Below, one piece after another: positions 1 to 6,774 of a stretch of DNA of 7,008 nucleotides. The first letter of the stretch is position 1; the number at the start of each line of letters is the position of its first letter. The DNA comes from Erysipelothrix sp. (GTDB lineage Bacteria > Bacillota_I > Bacilli_A > Erysipelotrichales > Erysipelotrichaceae): assembly GCA_012512495.1 (NCBI GenBank), contig JAAZEC010000056.1, forward strand, positions 1 through 7,008. Direction: 5' to 3'. The notes under the pieces were generated by a model that was not told the DNA's origin, searched no databases, and worked only from the letters and a program-made list of their open reading frames with translations. Made by a program: the position numbers and the translations under genes.

Positions 1-551
1 TGGATGAGAAGTTCATCATGGGAGACAAAGAGAAGGGGTTGTTCTAGCTTCAGAATGAATTCTTCTAACCAGTAAATGGTTTTCAAATCGATATCATTGG
101 AGGGTTCATCCAGTAGATAGATGTCAGGCTTCAACAGCTCTAATACGATGAGCTGGCATTTGATTCGCTCTCCACCGGATAGCGTGCTCATGGCACTTCG
201 ATTCAACAGGTCTTCTGGTAAACCAAAGTGTTGTAAGCGAGCCAGAAAAGACCCGTAGTCTTGATAAAGATCGGGTAATGACTCGCTGAAGTATTCCATC
301 ACACTGCGCTCTTGTCTTTCCAGCGTCTGAGGGAGATATCCCAACAACAGTTGATGAGTCTTGATTTGACCCTTGACGAGCAGGTGTTCCATGGTTTCAC
401 CGTTAATTAGTTTTAGTAGTGTGCTCTTGCCATTTCCTTCTTCGGAAATGAGAGCGACTTTCTCTCCCTTGTTGATAGTTAGTGACAGGTTGGTGAAAAG
501 TGGCCTATCATCTTTGATGAGAGAGACTGATAAATTATTTATTTCTAGCAT
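1..551 (-). CDS. ABC-F family ATPase, N-terminal 183 residues (cut by window edge)
   Basis: This is the first nucleotide-binding domain of a soluble ABC protein with no membrane segment. It begins MLEINNLSVSL. The Walker A at residues 36-44 reads SEEGNGKST, with Ser where the first Gly of the motif usually sits. The signature LSGGE is at 124-128, Walker B plus D-loop LLDEPSNDID at 146-155 with catalytic Glu149, and the switch His178 in FVSHD. Direct fusion of start and domain, the short DEPSND-D block and the lack of a permease nearby fit the ABC-F class, which acts on the ribosome (translation factors or antibiotic protection). The second ATPase domain and the interdomain linker that would decide between these lie outside the window. 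The start is set by AAAGGAG at 562-556, only 4 nt before ATG. The gene follows a leader with a nine-codon ORF and alternative hairpins, which suggests drug- or ribosome-sensing control. Assignment to ABC-F rather than another soluble ABC ATPase is likely but not certain. Confidence 0.78.
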   Translation of the reverse strand, partial: MLEINNLSVSLIKDDRPLFTNLSLTINKGEKVALISEEGNGKSTLLKLINGETMEHLLVKGQIKTHQLLLGYLPQTLERQERSVMEYFSESLPDLYQDYGSFLARLQHFGLPEDLLNRSAMSTLSGGERIKCQLIVLELLKPDIYLLDEPSNDIDLKTIYWLEEFILKLEQPLLFVSHDELLI

Positions 552-555
552 AGGA

Positions 556-643
556 CTCCTTTATGTTTGAGGAAGTTTATGCCAATAGAATAGAACATAA
601 ACTGTGGTCTAGCAATGTGTTAATGGATTGCTGTTCATGTTCT
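556..643 (-). promoter_or_regulatory. Candidate ribosome-sensing attenuator in the ABC-F leader
   Basis: Four segments of the leader can pair in competing ways. Segment 1 (643-633, AGAACATGAAC, holding the leader ORF start codon) pairs with segment 2 (602-592, GTTTATGTTCT) over 11 bp with one G-U. Segment 2 (603-596, AGTTTATG) can instead pair perfectly with segment 3 (581-574, CATAAACT) over 8 bp, or (TTTATGTT, 601-594) with segment 4 (567-560, AACATAAA), which runs into the Shine-Dalgarno of the ABC-F gene. A small stem, AGCAAT (632-627) with ATTGCT (616-611), sits inside the 1:2 fold. No U-tract follows the 2:3 hairpin, so control of translation is more likely than transcription termination. 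The direction of the switch is inferred, not shown. Confidence 0.45.
609..638 (-). CDS. Putative leader peptide MNSNPLTHC upstream of the ABC-F gene
   Basis: A nine-codon ORF (ATG to TAG) preceded by AAAAAGGAG at 654-646 with 7 nt spacing, a stronger site than that of the ABC-F gene itself. The transcript start predicted from the extended -10 promoter lies only a few bases before this site. Its first codons form one arm of a long pairing with downstream leader RNA, and its last codons and stop form another small stem, so a ribosome on the ORF would change the fold. Short ORFs of this kind are known upstream of inducible Erm and ABC-F resistance genes, where stalled ribosomes release the main gene. 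I do not recognise the peptide itself, and it has no obvious arrest motif known to me. Confidence 0.5.
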   Translation of the reverse strand: MNSNPLTHC

Positions 644-666
644 CACTCCTTTTTCTTACTGTAATT

Positions 667-677
667 AATATATCATA
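667..677 (-). promoter_or_regulatory. Extended -10 promoter for the leader ORF / ABC-F transcript
   Basis: TATGATATATT matches the Gram-positive extended -10 form TRTGn followed by TATATT (672-667, one mismatch to TATAAT). There is no good -35; CTTTTA at 695-690, inside the preceding terminator, is the best at 17 bp. Transcription would begin near 660, giving an untranslated leader of about 109 nt before the ABC-F gene. Confidence 0.5.
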
Positions 678-682
678 CTTGG

Positions 683-715
683 TGCATAATAAAAGCCTTA
701 TTTGATTAAGGCTTT
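683..715 (-). terminator. Intrinsic terminator of the LytTR/LiaF-like unit
   Basis: A perfect 9-bp stem, AAAGCCTTA at 715-707 (minus-strand reading AAAGCCTTA) against TAAGGCTTT at 700-692, encloses a 6-nt loop and runs on into TTTTATTAT on the minus strand. It starts 8 nt after the stop codon of the LiaF-like gene. On the plus strand no T-run follows, so it acts for minus-strand transcripts. Confidence 0.8.
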
Positions 716-723
716 CAATGGGA

Positions 724-1443
724 TTAGATGATGATGATCTCGACACTTCCAAAAGTGGCATCACCCGATACAATAACCCACGGTTGATCGTTGTTGGTAT
801 CAAGGTCTCCCTTTGTGTCTACTCCACCGAAGGTCGCTGACATCTGGTTATCGATGTTTACGTTTCGAGGAAAGTACAGGGTGGTCTTGCCGAAGTTGTT
901 ATCGATATAGATGATAGTTCTATTTGCTGAGAAGGTCGTTTGGTCGAAGTACACTCTCAGGTGTCCGAAGTTGTTTTCAATCGAGGCACTCTCTAGATTG
1001 GTAGACTGTATATATTTTGCTGCTTCAGCAAAGTTGTTTTCAATATAAATATGCTCCCCATGAAGGGTCTGTGAATTGCTTGATTTACGGTTCATCCCTA
1101 AATCGATATCCTTGTGAAAATGAATCTTTGGTCCTTTTCTTACTTTGAAGCGCCAGGTCAATGATTGCATCGCGATTGATAGAAGTAGTGCTGCGAGATA
1201 AATAGCCCATATTGATTGCACGCCCAGCTGTGCGGCGTTGATATGGACAACGACTGCTGAAAGGAAGAAGAAGCCAATCCAGTTAAGTTTAATAAGACTG
1301 CTTAAGGCTACAACCCCTATGACGACTGACCAGACTAAACGGACCGTGGGGGTGGTTAGAAAGCCGAAGGCTATGGCTAGGATGCCTAGTGCGAAGGCAA
1401 TCAGGACGAAGGCCCAGTAGATGTCTTTAAAACGCTTGTTCAT
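724..1443 (-). CDS. LiaF-like membrane protein, probable partner of the LytTR regulator
   Basis: A 239-residue protein. The N-terminal half is hydrophobic, with about four predicted membrane segments near residues 8-29, 33-50, 53-70 and 75-93, ending at a basic stretch (WRFKVRKGPK, 97-106) that should be cytoplasmic. The C-terminal half is soluble and built of short beta repeats with the motif NNFG or TFG: ENNFA at 135, ENNFG at 156, DNNFG at 181, ATFGG at 203 and ATFGS at 229. This is the layout of LiaF/YvqF-type proteins (LiaF transmembrane domain plus cell-wall-antibiotic-response beta solenoid). The start at 1443 is chosen over an upstream in-frame ATG at 1497 because GGAGG lies at 1458-1454, 10 nt away, and because it gives an ATGA overlap with the stop of the LytTR gene, which implies coupled translation. 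LiaF proteins inhibit a sensor system; by analogy this one may hold the LytTR protein inactive until envelope or other stress. That role is inferred. Confidence 0.82.
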   Translation of the reverse strand: MNKRFKDIYWAFVLIAFALGILAIAFGFLTTPTVRLVWSVVIGVVALSSLIKLNWIGFFFLSAVVVHINAAQLGVQSIWAIYLAALLLSIAMQSLTWRFKVRKGPKIHFHKDIDLGMNRKSSNSQTLHGEHIYIENNFAEAAKYIQSTNLESASIENNFGHLRVYFDQTTFSANRTIIYIDNNFGKTTLYFPRNVNIDNQMSATFGGVDTKGDLDTNNDQPWVIVSGDATFGSVEIIII

Positions 1444-1880
1444 AATGTTTTTTCCTCCATTTTCTTTTTCAGGATTGGATAATATTTGCGGGAACAATAG
1501 ACAATTTTATGCGAGTCATGAAACCGTACTTCTCTCACCGTTGATAAGTTCCGAGTAATTGATGTGATATGCTTGAGGCTAACGATGGTGGATTTGGAAA
1601 TCCTGACAAAGTAGCTGGGCAATATCTCCTCAAGTTCATAGAGCCGAAACTTGGTGGGATATGAAGTATGTGGCAAGTGAGAGTAGACAGTTTCGGCATC
1701 AACATCGAAGAAGTAAATATCATTAACATTGAGCAAAAACTCGCTTCCCCGATGGGTTACCAGCAGTGAGTCCTGATTGAACTCCTCTACCATTCTCTCG
1801 ATTTCTTTACTCATCTTGGCAGTAGTGAGTGTTATCGTTTCCGGATCATGATTGTCATCGACGATCACTTTTATTTTCAT
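1440..1880 (-). CDS. Stand-alone LytTR-domain transcriptional regulator
   Basis: A 146-residue soluble protein with no receiver domain. Residues 1-35 form a short N-terminal region (MKIKVIVDD...), and residues about 40-142 match a LytTR DNA-binding domain: an NVNDIYFFDVDAETV strand pair near 51-65, the helix LYELEEILP at 80-88, FVRISKSTIVSLKHI at 91-105 and the end RKYYPILKKK at 131-140. Such proteins bind paired direct repeats and activate nearby promoters. The start at 1880 has AAGGAGG at 1894-1888 with 7 nt spacing; an in-frame ATG 24 bases upstream would place that site inside the gene. The stop TGA overlaps the start of the LiaF-like gene (ATGA, 1443-1440). The pair resembles LytTR regulatory systems such as HdrRM and BrsRM of streptococci, in which a membrane protein antagonises the regulator, although here the partner is of LiaF type. 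Targets are unknown; the pair itself and the downstream ABC-F gene are candidates. Confidence 0.88.
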   Translation of the reverse strand: MKIKVIVDDNHDPETITLTTAKMSKEIERMVEEFNQDSLLVTHRGSEFLLNVNDIYFFDVDAETVYSHLPHTSYPTKFRLYELEEILPSYFVRISKSTIVSLKHITSITRNLSTVREVRFHDSHKIVYCSRKYYPILKKKMEEKTL

Positions 1881-1905
1881 CTGACTACCTCCTTGAGTTG
1901 ACACT

Positions 1906-1933
1906 ATTTTATCTTAATTGCTTATCCTTTAAA
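1906..1933 (-). promoter_or_regulatory. Possible promoter of the LytTR/LiaF-like unit
   Basis: TAAAAT at 1911-1906 (one mismatch to TATAAT) lies 16 bp downstream of TTTAAA at 1933-1928, a weak -35. A start near 1899 would leave a short leader before the AAGGAGG site. The unit lies after a strong terminator, so a promoter is needed in this gap, but the match is modest and an activator may be required. Confidence 0.35.
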
Positions 1934-1975
1934 AGAATACGGTGGTATGTGGTTACATTTCATTGCCAAGTGGAC

Positions 1976-2003
1976 AAAAAAAGGCTCAGCATCGCTGAAC
2001 CTT
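1976..2003 (-). terminator. Intrinsic terminator after tuf
   Basis: On the minus strand AAGGTTCAGC (2003-1994), a 3-nt loop and GCTGAGCCTT (1990-1981) form a 10-bp stem with one G-U pair, followed by an unbroken T-run to 1976. It begins 11 nt after the tuf stop codon and closes the str/tuf transcription unit. Confidence 0.93.
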
Positions 2004-2014
2004 AGTTTAACTTC

Positions 2015-3199
<1,185 letters not shown>

Positions 3200-3239
3200 T
3201 GTTTTATCCTCCTAGATTTTCTTATATTAGTTCATTCTT

Positions 3240-3268
3240 ATTCTAATGTATAACCTTTTAAAAATCAA
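3240..3268 (-). promoter_or_regulatory. Internal promoter driving tuf
   Basis: TTGATT at 3268-3263 and TAGAAT at 3245-3240 are separated by exactly 17 bp. The -10 has one mismatch and the -35 has two. It sits wholly within the 87-bp fusA-tuf gap; a start near 3233 would give a leader of about 34 nt. Separate promoters for tuf fit the very high EF-Tu demand of growing cells. Confidence 0.72.
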
Positions 3269-3286
3269 TACACTTTACTGAAATCC

Positions 3287-5359
3287 CTAACCGCGAGCGT
3301 TTTTCTTCGCGATATCTTCACTCAAGCTCTTAGGAACCTTCTCGTAGTGATCGAATTGCATCGTGTAACTACCACGGCCTTGTGTAAATGACCGTAGGTC
3401 GGTCGCATATCCAAACATTTCTGAAAGTGGAATGAATGCGCGAACCGCAATTGTGTTTTGACGCTCTTCTTGATCTCTGATTTGTCCACGACGACTCGAT
3501 ACGTCACCCATAACTGAACCTAAATAGTCCGCAGGTGCTACGACTTCAACGTCCATGATTGGCTCAAGGAGAACAGGTGCAGCTTTGGTAGCAGCTTGTT
3601 TGAGTGCCATTGATGCGGCAATCTTATAAGCCATTTCCGAGGAATCCACATCGTGTGATGAACCATCAAATAGAGTGGCCTTCAAGTCAATGATTGGATA
3701 TCCAGCAATCAACCCGTTATTAAGTGCTGCGACAAGACCTTCTTGTGCTGGTTTAATATATTCACGAGGAACAGTTCCACCAACAATCTTGTCAACGAAT
3801 TCAAAGCCTTTACCAGGATTTGGTTCAAATTTGATCCAAACGTGTCCATATTGTCCACGACCACCTGATTGACGAATGAATTTACCTTCACACTCAGCTT
3901 CTTGGGTAATAGTCTCACGATACGATACTTGTGGTGCACCAACATTGGCTTCCACTTTGAATTCTCTCTTGAGTCTATCAACAATAATGTCCAAGTGTAA
4001 TTCGCCCATACCAGAAATGATTGTATCGCCTGTTTCATCATCCGTGTAAGTCTTAAAGGTAGGATCCTCTTCAGCTAATTTTTGAAGAGCAAGGCCCATC
4101 TTATCGGAGTCACCCTTTGATTTAGGTTCAAGTGATAATGAGATAACTGGTTCAGGGAAGACCATCGATTCAAGAATAATAGGATGCTTTTCATCACAGA
4201 GTGTATCACCTGTTGAAGTTGATTTGAAACCAACAGCTGCGGCAATATCTCCGGAATAGACTTCATCAATTTCTTGTCTGTGGTTAGCGTGCATTGCCAT
4301 GATACGGCCGAAACGTTCACGATTGCTCTTAGTAACGTTATAGGTGTAAGTACCTGACTTTGCGGTTCCAGAATAGACTCTAAAGAATGTGAGACGTCCA
4401 ACGAATGGATCGGTCATAACCTTAAAGGCTAATGCTGAGAATGGTTCTGAATCGTCTGCATGACGCACTTCAGGAGTGCCATCAAGCAGAGTACCTGCTA
4501 TTGGAGGTACATCCAGTGGTGAAGGGAGGTAGTCAACAACCGCATCTAACATAGGAAGTACTCCTTTGTTTTTGTAGGCTGCTCCACATAATACAGGGAA
4601 GAATTCCGCAGATAGTACAGCCTTACGGATTGTCGATTTAATCTCTTCGATACTTACCTCTTCACCTTCTAGAACCTTCATCATGAAGTCTTCGTCGTAT
4701 TCAGCAATTGCTTCAACTAGTTCTGCACGAAGTTCTTTCGCTTGATCTAATAATTCAGCAGGAATATCGACTAGTTCATCATCACGGTGTTCTAAGTCAG
4801 TGAAAATATGAGCCTTCATTTCTACGATGTCAACTAAGCCTTTGAAATCAGCTTCGACTCCGATAGGGAACTGGATAGGAGCACTCTTAGCTCCTAAACG
4901 GTCTTTAATGGTTTTAGCTGCCATGAAGAAGTCTGCTCCGGTGGCATCCATTTTATTAATGAAGACAATACGAGGTACTTTGTAGGTTGTTGCTTGACGC
5001 CAAACTGTCTCTGTTTGCGGTTCAACACCGCTCTTAGCATCAAGGACAGTAACTGCGCCATCGAGTACACGCAGTGAACGTTCAACTTCAACTGTGAAGT
5101 CGACGTGTCCTGGGGTATCAATGATATTGATGCGGTGACCTTTCCATGAAGCGGTCGTCGCAGCAGATGTGATGGTAATACCACGTTCTTGCTCTTGCGC
5201 CATCCAGTCCATTTGGGCTCCCCCATCATGAGTTTCGCCTATTTTGTGGATTCGTCCCGTATAGTACAGGATACGTTCCGTCGTAGTGGTCTTACCCGCA
5301 TCAATGTGCGCCATAATCCCAATATTACGTGTATCCTTTAGTGCAAACTCACGTGCCAT
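3287..5359 (-). CDS. fusA: Elongation factor G
   Basis: EF-G is the GTPase that drives translocation of tRNA and mRNA on the ribosome and, with the ribosome recycling factor, splits used ribosomes. The product has 690 residues, the normal length. Motifs in order: AHIDAGKT at 17-24, switch I ERGITIT at 58-64, DTPGH at 81-85, NKMD at 135-138. Domain II covers about 290-395, domain III about 405-480 with GMGELHLDI at 450-458, domain IV holds GGRGQYGHVWI at 499-509 and the tip SHDVDSSEMAY at 568-578 (His569 at the decoding-centre tip), and domain V fills about 605-690. The start has AAGGGAG at 5376-5370, 10 nt before ATG, and lies 33 bp after rpsG, without a clear promoter in the gap, so it is co-transcribed from the str promoter. 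The stop is TAG. Nothing appears broken. Confidence 0.99.
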   Translation of the reverse strand: MAREFALKDTRNIGIMAHIDAGKTTTTERILYYTGRIHKIGETHDGGAQMDWMAQEQERGITITSAATTASWKGHRINIIDTPGHVDFTVEVERSLRVLDGAVTVLDAKSGVEPQTETVWRQATTYKVPRIVFINKMDATGADFFMAAKTIKDRLGAKSAPIQFPIGVEADFKGLVDIVEMKAHIFTDLEHRDDELVDIPAELLDQAKELRAELVEAIAEYDEDFMMKVLEGEEVSIEEIKSTIRKAVLSAEFFPVLCGAAYKNKGVLPMLDAVVDYLPSPLDVPPIAGTLLDGTPEVRHADDSEPFSALAFKVMTDPFVGRLTFFRVYSGTAKSGTYTYNVTKSNRERFGRIMAMHANHRQEIDEVYSGDIAAAVGFKSTSTGDTLCDEKHPIILESMVFPEPVISLSLEPKSKGDSDKMGLALQKLAEEDPTFKTYTDDETGDTIISGMGELHLDIIVDRLKREFKVEANVGAPQVSYRETITQEAECEGKFIRQSGGRGQYGHVWIKFEPNPGKGFEFVDKIVGGTVPREYIKPAQEGLVAALNNGLIAGYPIIDLKATLFDGSSHDVDSSEMAYKIAASMALKQAATKAAPVLLEPIMDVEVVAPADYLGSVMGDVSSRRGQIRDQEERQNTIAVRAFIPLSEMFGYATDLRSFTQGRGSYTMQFDHYEKVPKSLSEDIAKKNARG

Positions 5360-5392
5360 AATGTGGTTTCTCCCTTCAACTTCTTTTTAAGC

Positions 5393-5863
5393 TTACCAAC
5401 GGTAGTGTGCAAAGGCCTTGTTGGCATCTGCCATTCTGTGAATGTCTTCGCGTTTCTTAACTGAAGCTCCTGCGCCGTTTGCTGCATCGATAATTTCATT
5501 GCATAAACGTTGTTGCATAGTCTTCTCATTGCGAAGTCGAGCATAGTTCACCAACCAACGAAGTCCTAATGTCAGACGACGCTCTTGGCTAACCTCCACT
5601 GGTACTTGGTAGTTAGAACCACCCACACGGCGGGCTTTTAGTTCTAGTTGTGGCATAACATTGCTTAAGGCTTGTTCAAAGACTTCCATTGGTTGACGGC
5701 CTGTCTTTGCTTCGACCATTTCAAATGCATCATATAAGATTTTGCTAGCTGTTCCTCGTTTACCATCAATCATGATTTTATTGATTAAACGCGTTACAAG
5801 TTTTGAATTGTAAATCGGATCATTCAATACGTCTCGCTTAGCTACATGTCCTTTTCTAGGCAT
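5393..5863 (-). CDS. rpsG: 30S ribosomal protein S7
   Basis: S7 starts assembly of the head of the small subunit by binding the 3' domain of 16S rRNA and contacts tRNA at the E site. The 156-residue product has the family length and hallmark segments: PRKGHVAKRDVL at the N terminus, YNSKLVTRLINKIM at 18-31, KARRVGGSNYQVPVEV near 76-91, RWLVNYAR near 102-109, and the conserved end NKAFAHYRW. A strong AAAGGAG lies at 5878-5872, 8 nt before ATG. It sits 28 bp after rpsL and 33 bp before fusA in the classical str order. In enterobacteria S7 represses its own operon through the rpsL-rpsG gap; the 28-bp gap here is too short for that known structure. Confidence 0.99.
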   Translation of the reverse strand: MPRKGHVAKRDVLNDPIYNSKLVTRLINKIMIDGKRGTASKILYDAFEMVEAKTGRQPMEVFEQALSNVMPQLELKARRVGGSNYQVPVEVSQERRLTLGLRWLVNYARLRNEKTMQQRLCNEIIDAANGAGASVKKREDIHRMADANKAFAHYRW

Positions 5864-5891
5864 CTTTTAATCTCCTTTCATAATTTCTGGC

Positions 5892-6302
5892 TTATTTAGG
5901 CTTCTTAGTTCCATAATGTGAACGGCTTTGCATACGACCAGTAACTCCGGCTGTATCCAATGTTCCACGAACGATGTGATAACGTACCCCAGGTAAGTCC
6001 TTAACACGTCCGCCGCGAATCAAGACAACACTGTGCTCTTGAAGGTTATGACCGATACCAGGAATGTAAGCAGTAACTTCCATTCCATTGCTCAAACGTA
6101 CACGAGCATATTTTCTTAATGCTGAGTTAGGTTTCTTAGGTGTCATTGTTCCAACACGAGTACAAACTCCTCGCTTTTGAGGTGAGTTGACCTTAGTTGT
6201 TTCGCGCTTCAATGTATTCAGTGTTCTTTGTAAAGCTGGTGACTTTGATTTGTACACTTTACTTGAACGGCCCTGACTAATTAATTGATTAATAGTTGGC
6301 AT
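5892..6302 (-). CDS. rpsL: 30S ribosomal protein S12
   Basis: S12 sits at the decoding centre and helps control accuracy of codon reading. The 136-residue product carries the N-terminal insertion typical of Gram-positive S12 (residues about 25-40), then PQKRGVCTRVGT at 41-52, PKKPNSALRK at 55-64, GHNLQEHSVVLIRGGRVKDLPG at 84-105 (quoted in part: GHNLQEH, GGRVKDLPG), and the end YGTKKPK. The two lysines where streptomycin-resistance changes usually arise are present as Lys56 and Lys101, so no classic resistance allele is seen. AAAGGAG at 6317-6311 lies 8 nt before ATG. It is the first gene of the str operon, with a consensus promoter and a leader of about 93 nt upstream. Confidence 0.99.
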   Translation of the reverse strand: MPTINQLISQGRSSKVYKSKSPALQRTLNTLKRETTKVNSPQKRGVCTRVGTMTPKKPNSALRKYARVRLSNGMEVTAYIPGIGHNLQEHSVVLIRGGRVKDLPGVRYHIVRGTLDTAGVTGRMQSRSHYGTKKPK

Positions 6303-6395
6303 TTATAATTCTCCTTTCTAACACACACTTCCAGGTGTTCCTTTTTCTTCATAAATATTAGTCCTGCTCGAGGACTCTCACTTATATTCATAAGC
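6303..6395 (-). promoter_or_regulatory. Untranslated leader of the str operon with a hairpin
   Basis: Transcription from the predicted promoter would leave a leader of about 93 nt before rpsL. It contains a 6-bp stem AGTCCT (6376-6371) with AGGACT (6365-6360) around a 5-nt loop, and nearer the gene a weaker ACAC (6338-6335) / GTGT (6328-6325) stem within ACACCTGGAAGTGT. A leader this long and structured could bind a ribosomal protein or affect mRNA stability, but I cannot match it to a known motif. Confidence 0.35.
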
Positions 6396-6401
6396 TTACT
6401 T

Positions 6402-6431
6402 ATAATACACAATTGACCATCCCTTTGTCAA
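6402..6431 (-). promoter_or_regulatory. str operon promoter
   Basis: A perfect -35 TTGACA at 6431-6426 and -10 TATTAT at 6407-6402 (one mismatch) stand 18 bp apart. The expected start is near 6395. It is the only strong promoter between the decayed upstream gene and rpsL and should drive rpsL-rpsG-fusA, with read-through into tuf. Confidence 0.85.
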
Positions 6432-6436
6432 CTACT

Positions 6437-6449
6437 ATCTCTAAGAGAT
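6437..6449. repeat. Perfect inverted repeat ATCTCT-A-AGAGAT upstream of the str -35
   Basis: A 13-bp palindrome with a one-base centre, ending 5 bp upstream of the -35 hexamer of the str promoter. The placement would suit a regulator site, but the element is short and could be chance; it has no T-run that would make it a terminator. Confidence 0.25.
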
Positions 6450-6468
6450 CACAAATCCTAAGCCTAAA

Positions 6469-6772
6469 TCACATAGTATGATTACCCTTAATCTCAAAGT
6501 TTAACTGTCAACCGGCAACAAACTTATCAACCAGATAGCCATACAATGGACTCCAGAATGTTTCCTGAAGCTCCATTAGTTCCTCACCATCTTACTTAAG
6601 TCCCTCATACACTCTCCTAATCATATCCTCGTCATCAGACACCACCATGATGACTAAATTACGTCTAATAACAAGACTATTAGACATTGTATCCGACATC
6701 AAGACTCGCTGGCATTTCACCAAAGGTCATTATCTGTGTTGGTTCAGCATCAAAAACGAGAACTTTCTTCAT
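6469..6772 (-). pseudogene. Decayed PhnB/glyoxalase (VOC) family gene
   Basis: Two reading frames together spell remnants of a PhnB-like VOC protein. Frame one (from 6772) gives VFDAEPTQIMTFGEMPAS, a typical N-terminal stretch. Near 6700 the similarity moves to another frame, giving SDTMSNSLVI, then VVSDDEDMIRRVYEGL, then ELMELQETFWSPLYGYLVDKF and QLNFEIKG, the hallmark C-terminal half. A TAA at 6594-6592 follows YEGLK, and a TGA at 6510-6508 stands where the family has the Trp of a GxxWQL-type motif. About 30 residues between the two parts are missing, and the first residues of the family are also absent, so both deletion and frameshift have occurred. The start ATG has no convincing Shine-Dalgarno and lies 2 bp after the upstream gene. 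Intact members are small metal-site-fold proteins of the glyoxalase superfamily, many without a known substrate. The family call rests on remembered motifs. Confidence 0.75.
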
Positions 6773-6774
6773 GA

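Noticed and set aside
574..603. Hairpin AGTTTATG/CATAAACT as an intrinsic terminator before the ABC-F gene
   Set aside because: It is AT-rich with a 14-nt loop and is followed by TTCCTC rather than a T-run.
609..803. 64-codon minus-strand ORF spanning the end of the LiaF-like gene
   Set aside because: It runs across a strong terminator and overlaps the LiaF-like gene; only its last nine codons, with their own ribosome site, are plausible.
1444..1497. Upstream ATG adding 18 residues to the LiaF-like protein
   Set aside because: The extra residues are polar and include the translated ribosome site; GGAGG at 1458-1454 and the ATGA overlap support the start at 1443.
1881..1904. Upstream ATG adding 8 residues to the LytTR protein
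   Set aside because: AAGGAGG at 1894-1888 would fall inside the coding region, and it is ideally spaced from the ATG at 1880.
6281..6391. 36-codon ORF in the rpsL leader overlapping the rpsL start in another frame
   Set aside because: No Shine-Dalgarno, start only about 4 nt from the predicted transcript start, and no recognisable product.
6508..6510. TGA at a tryptophan position, as a sign of a code in which TGA means Trp
   Set aside because: The same gene remnant also has a TAA and a frame change, and the LytTR gene uses TGA as its stop; gene decay explains it.
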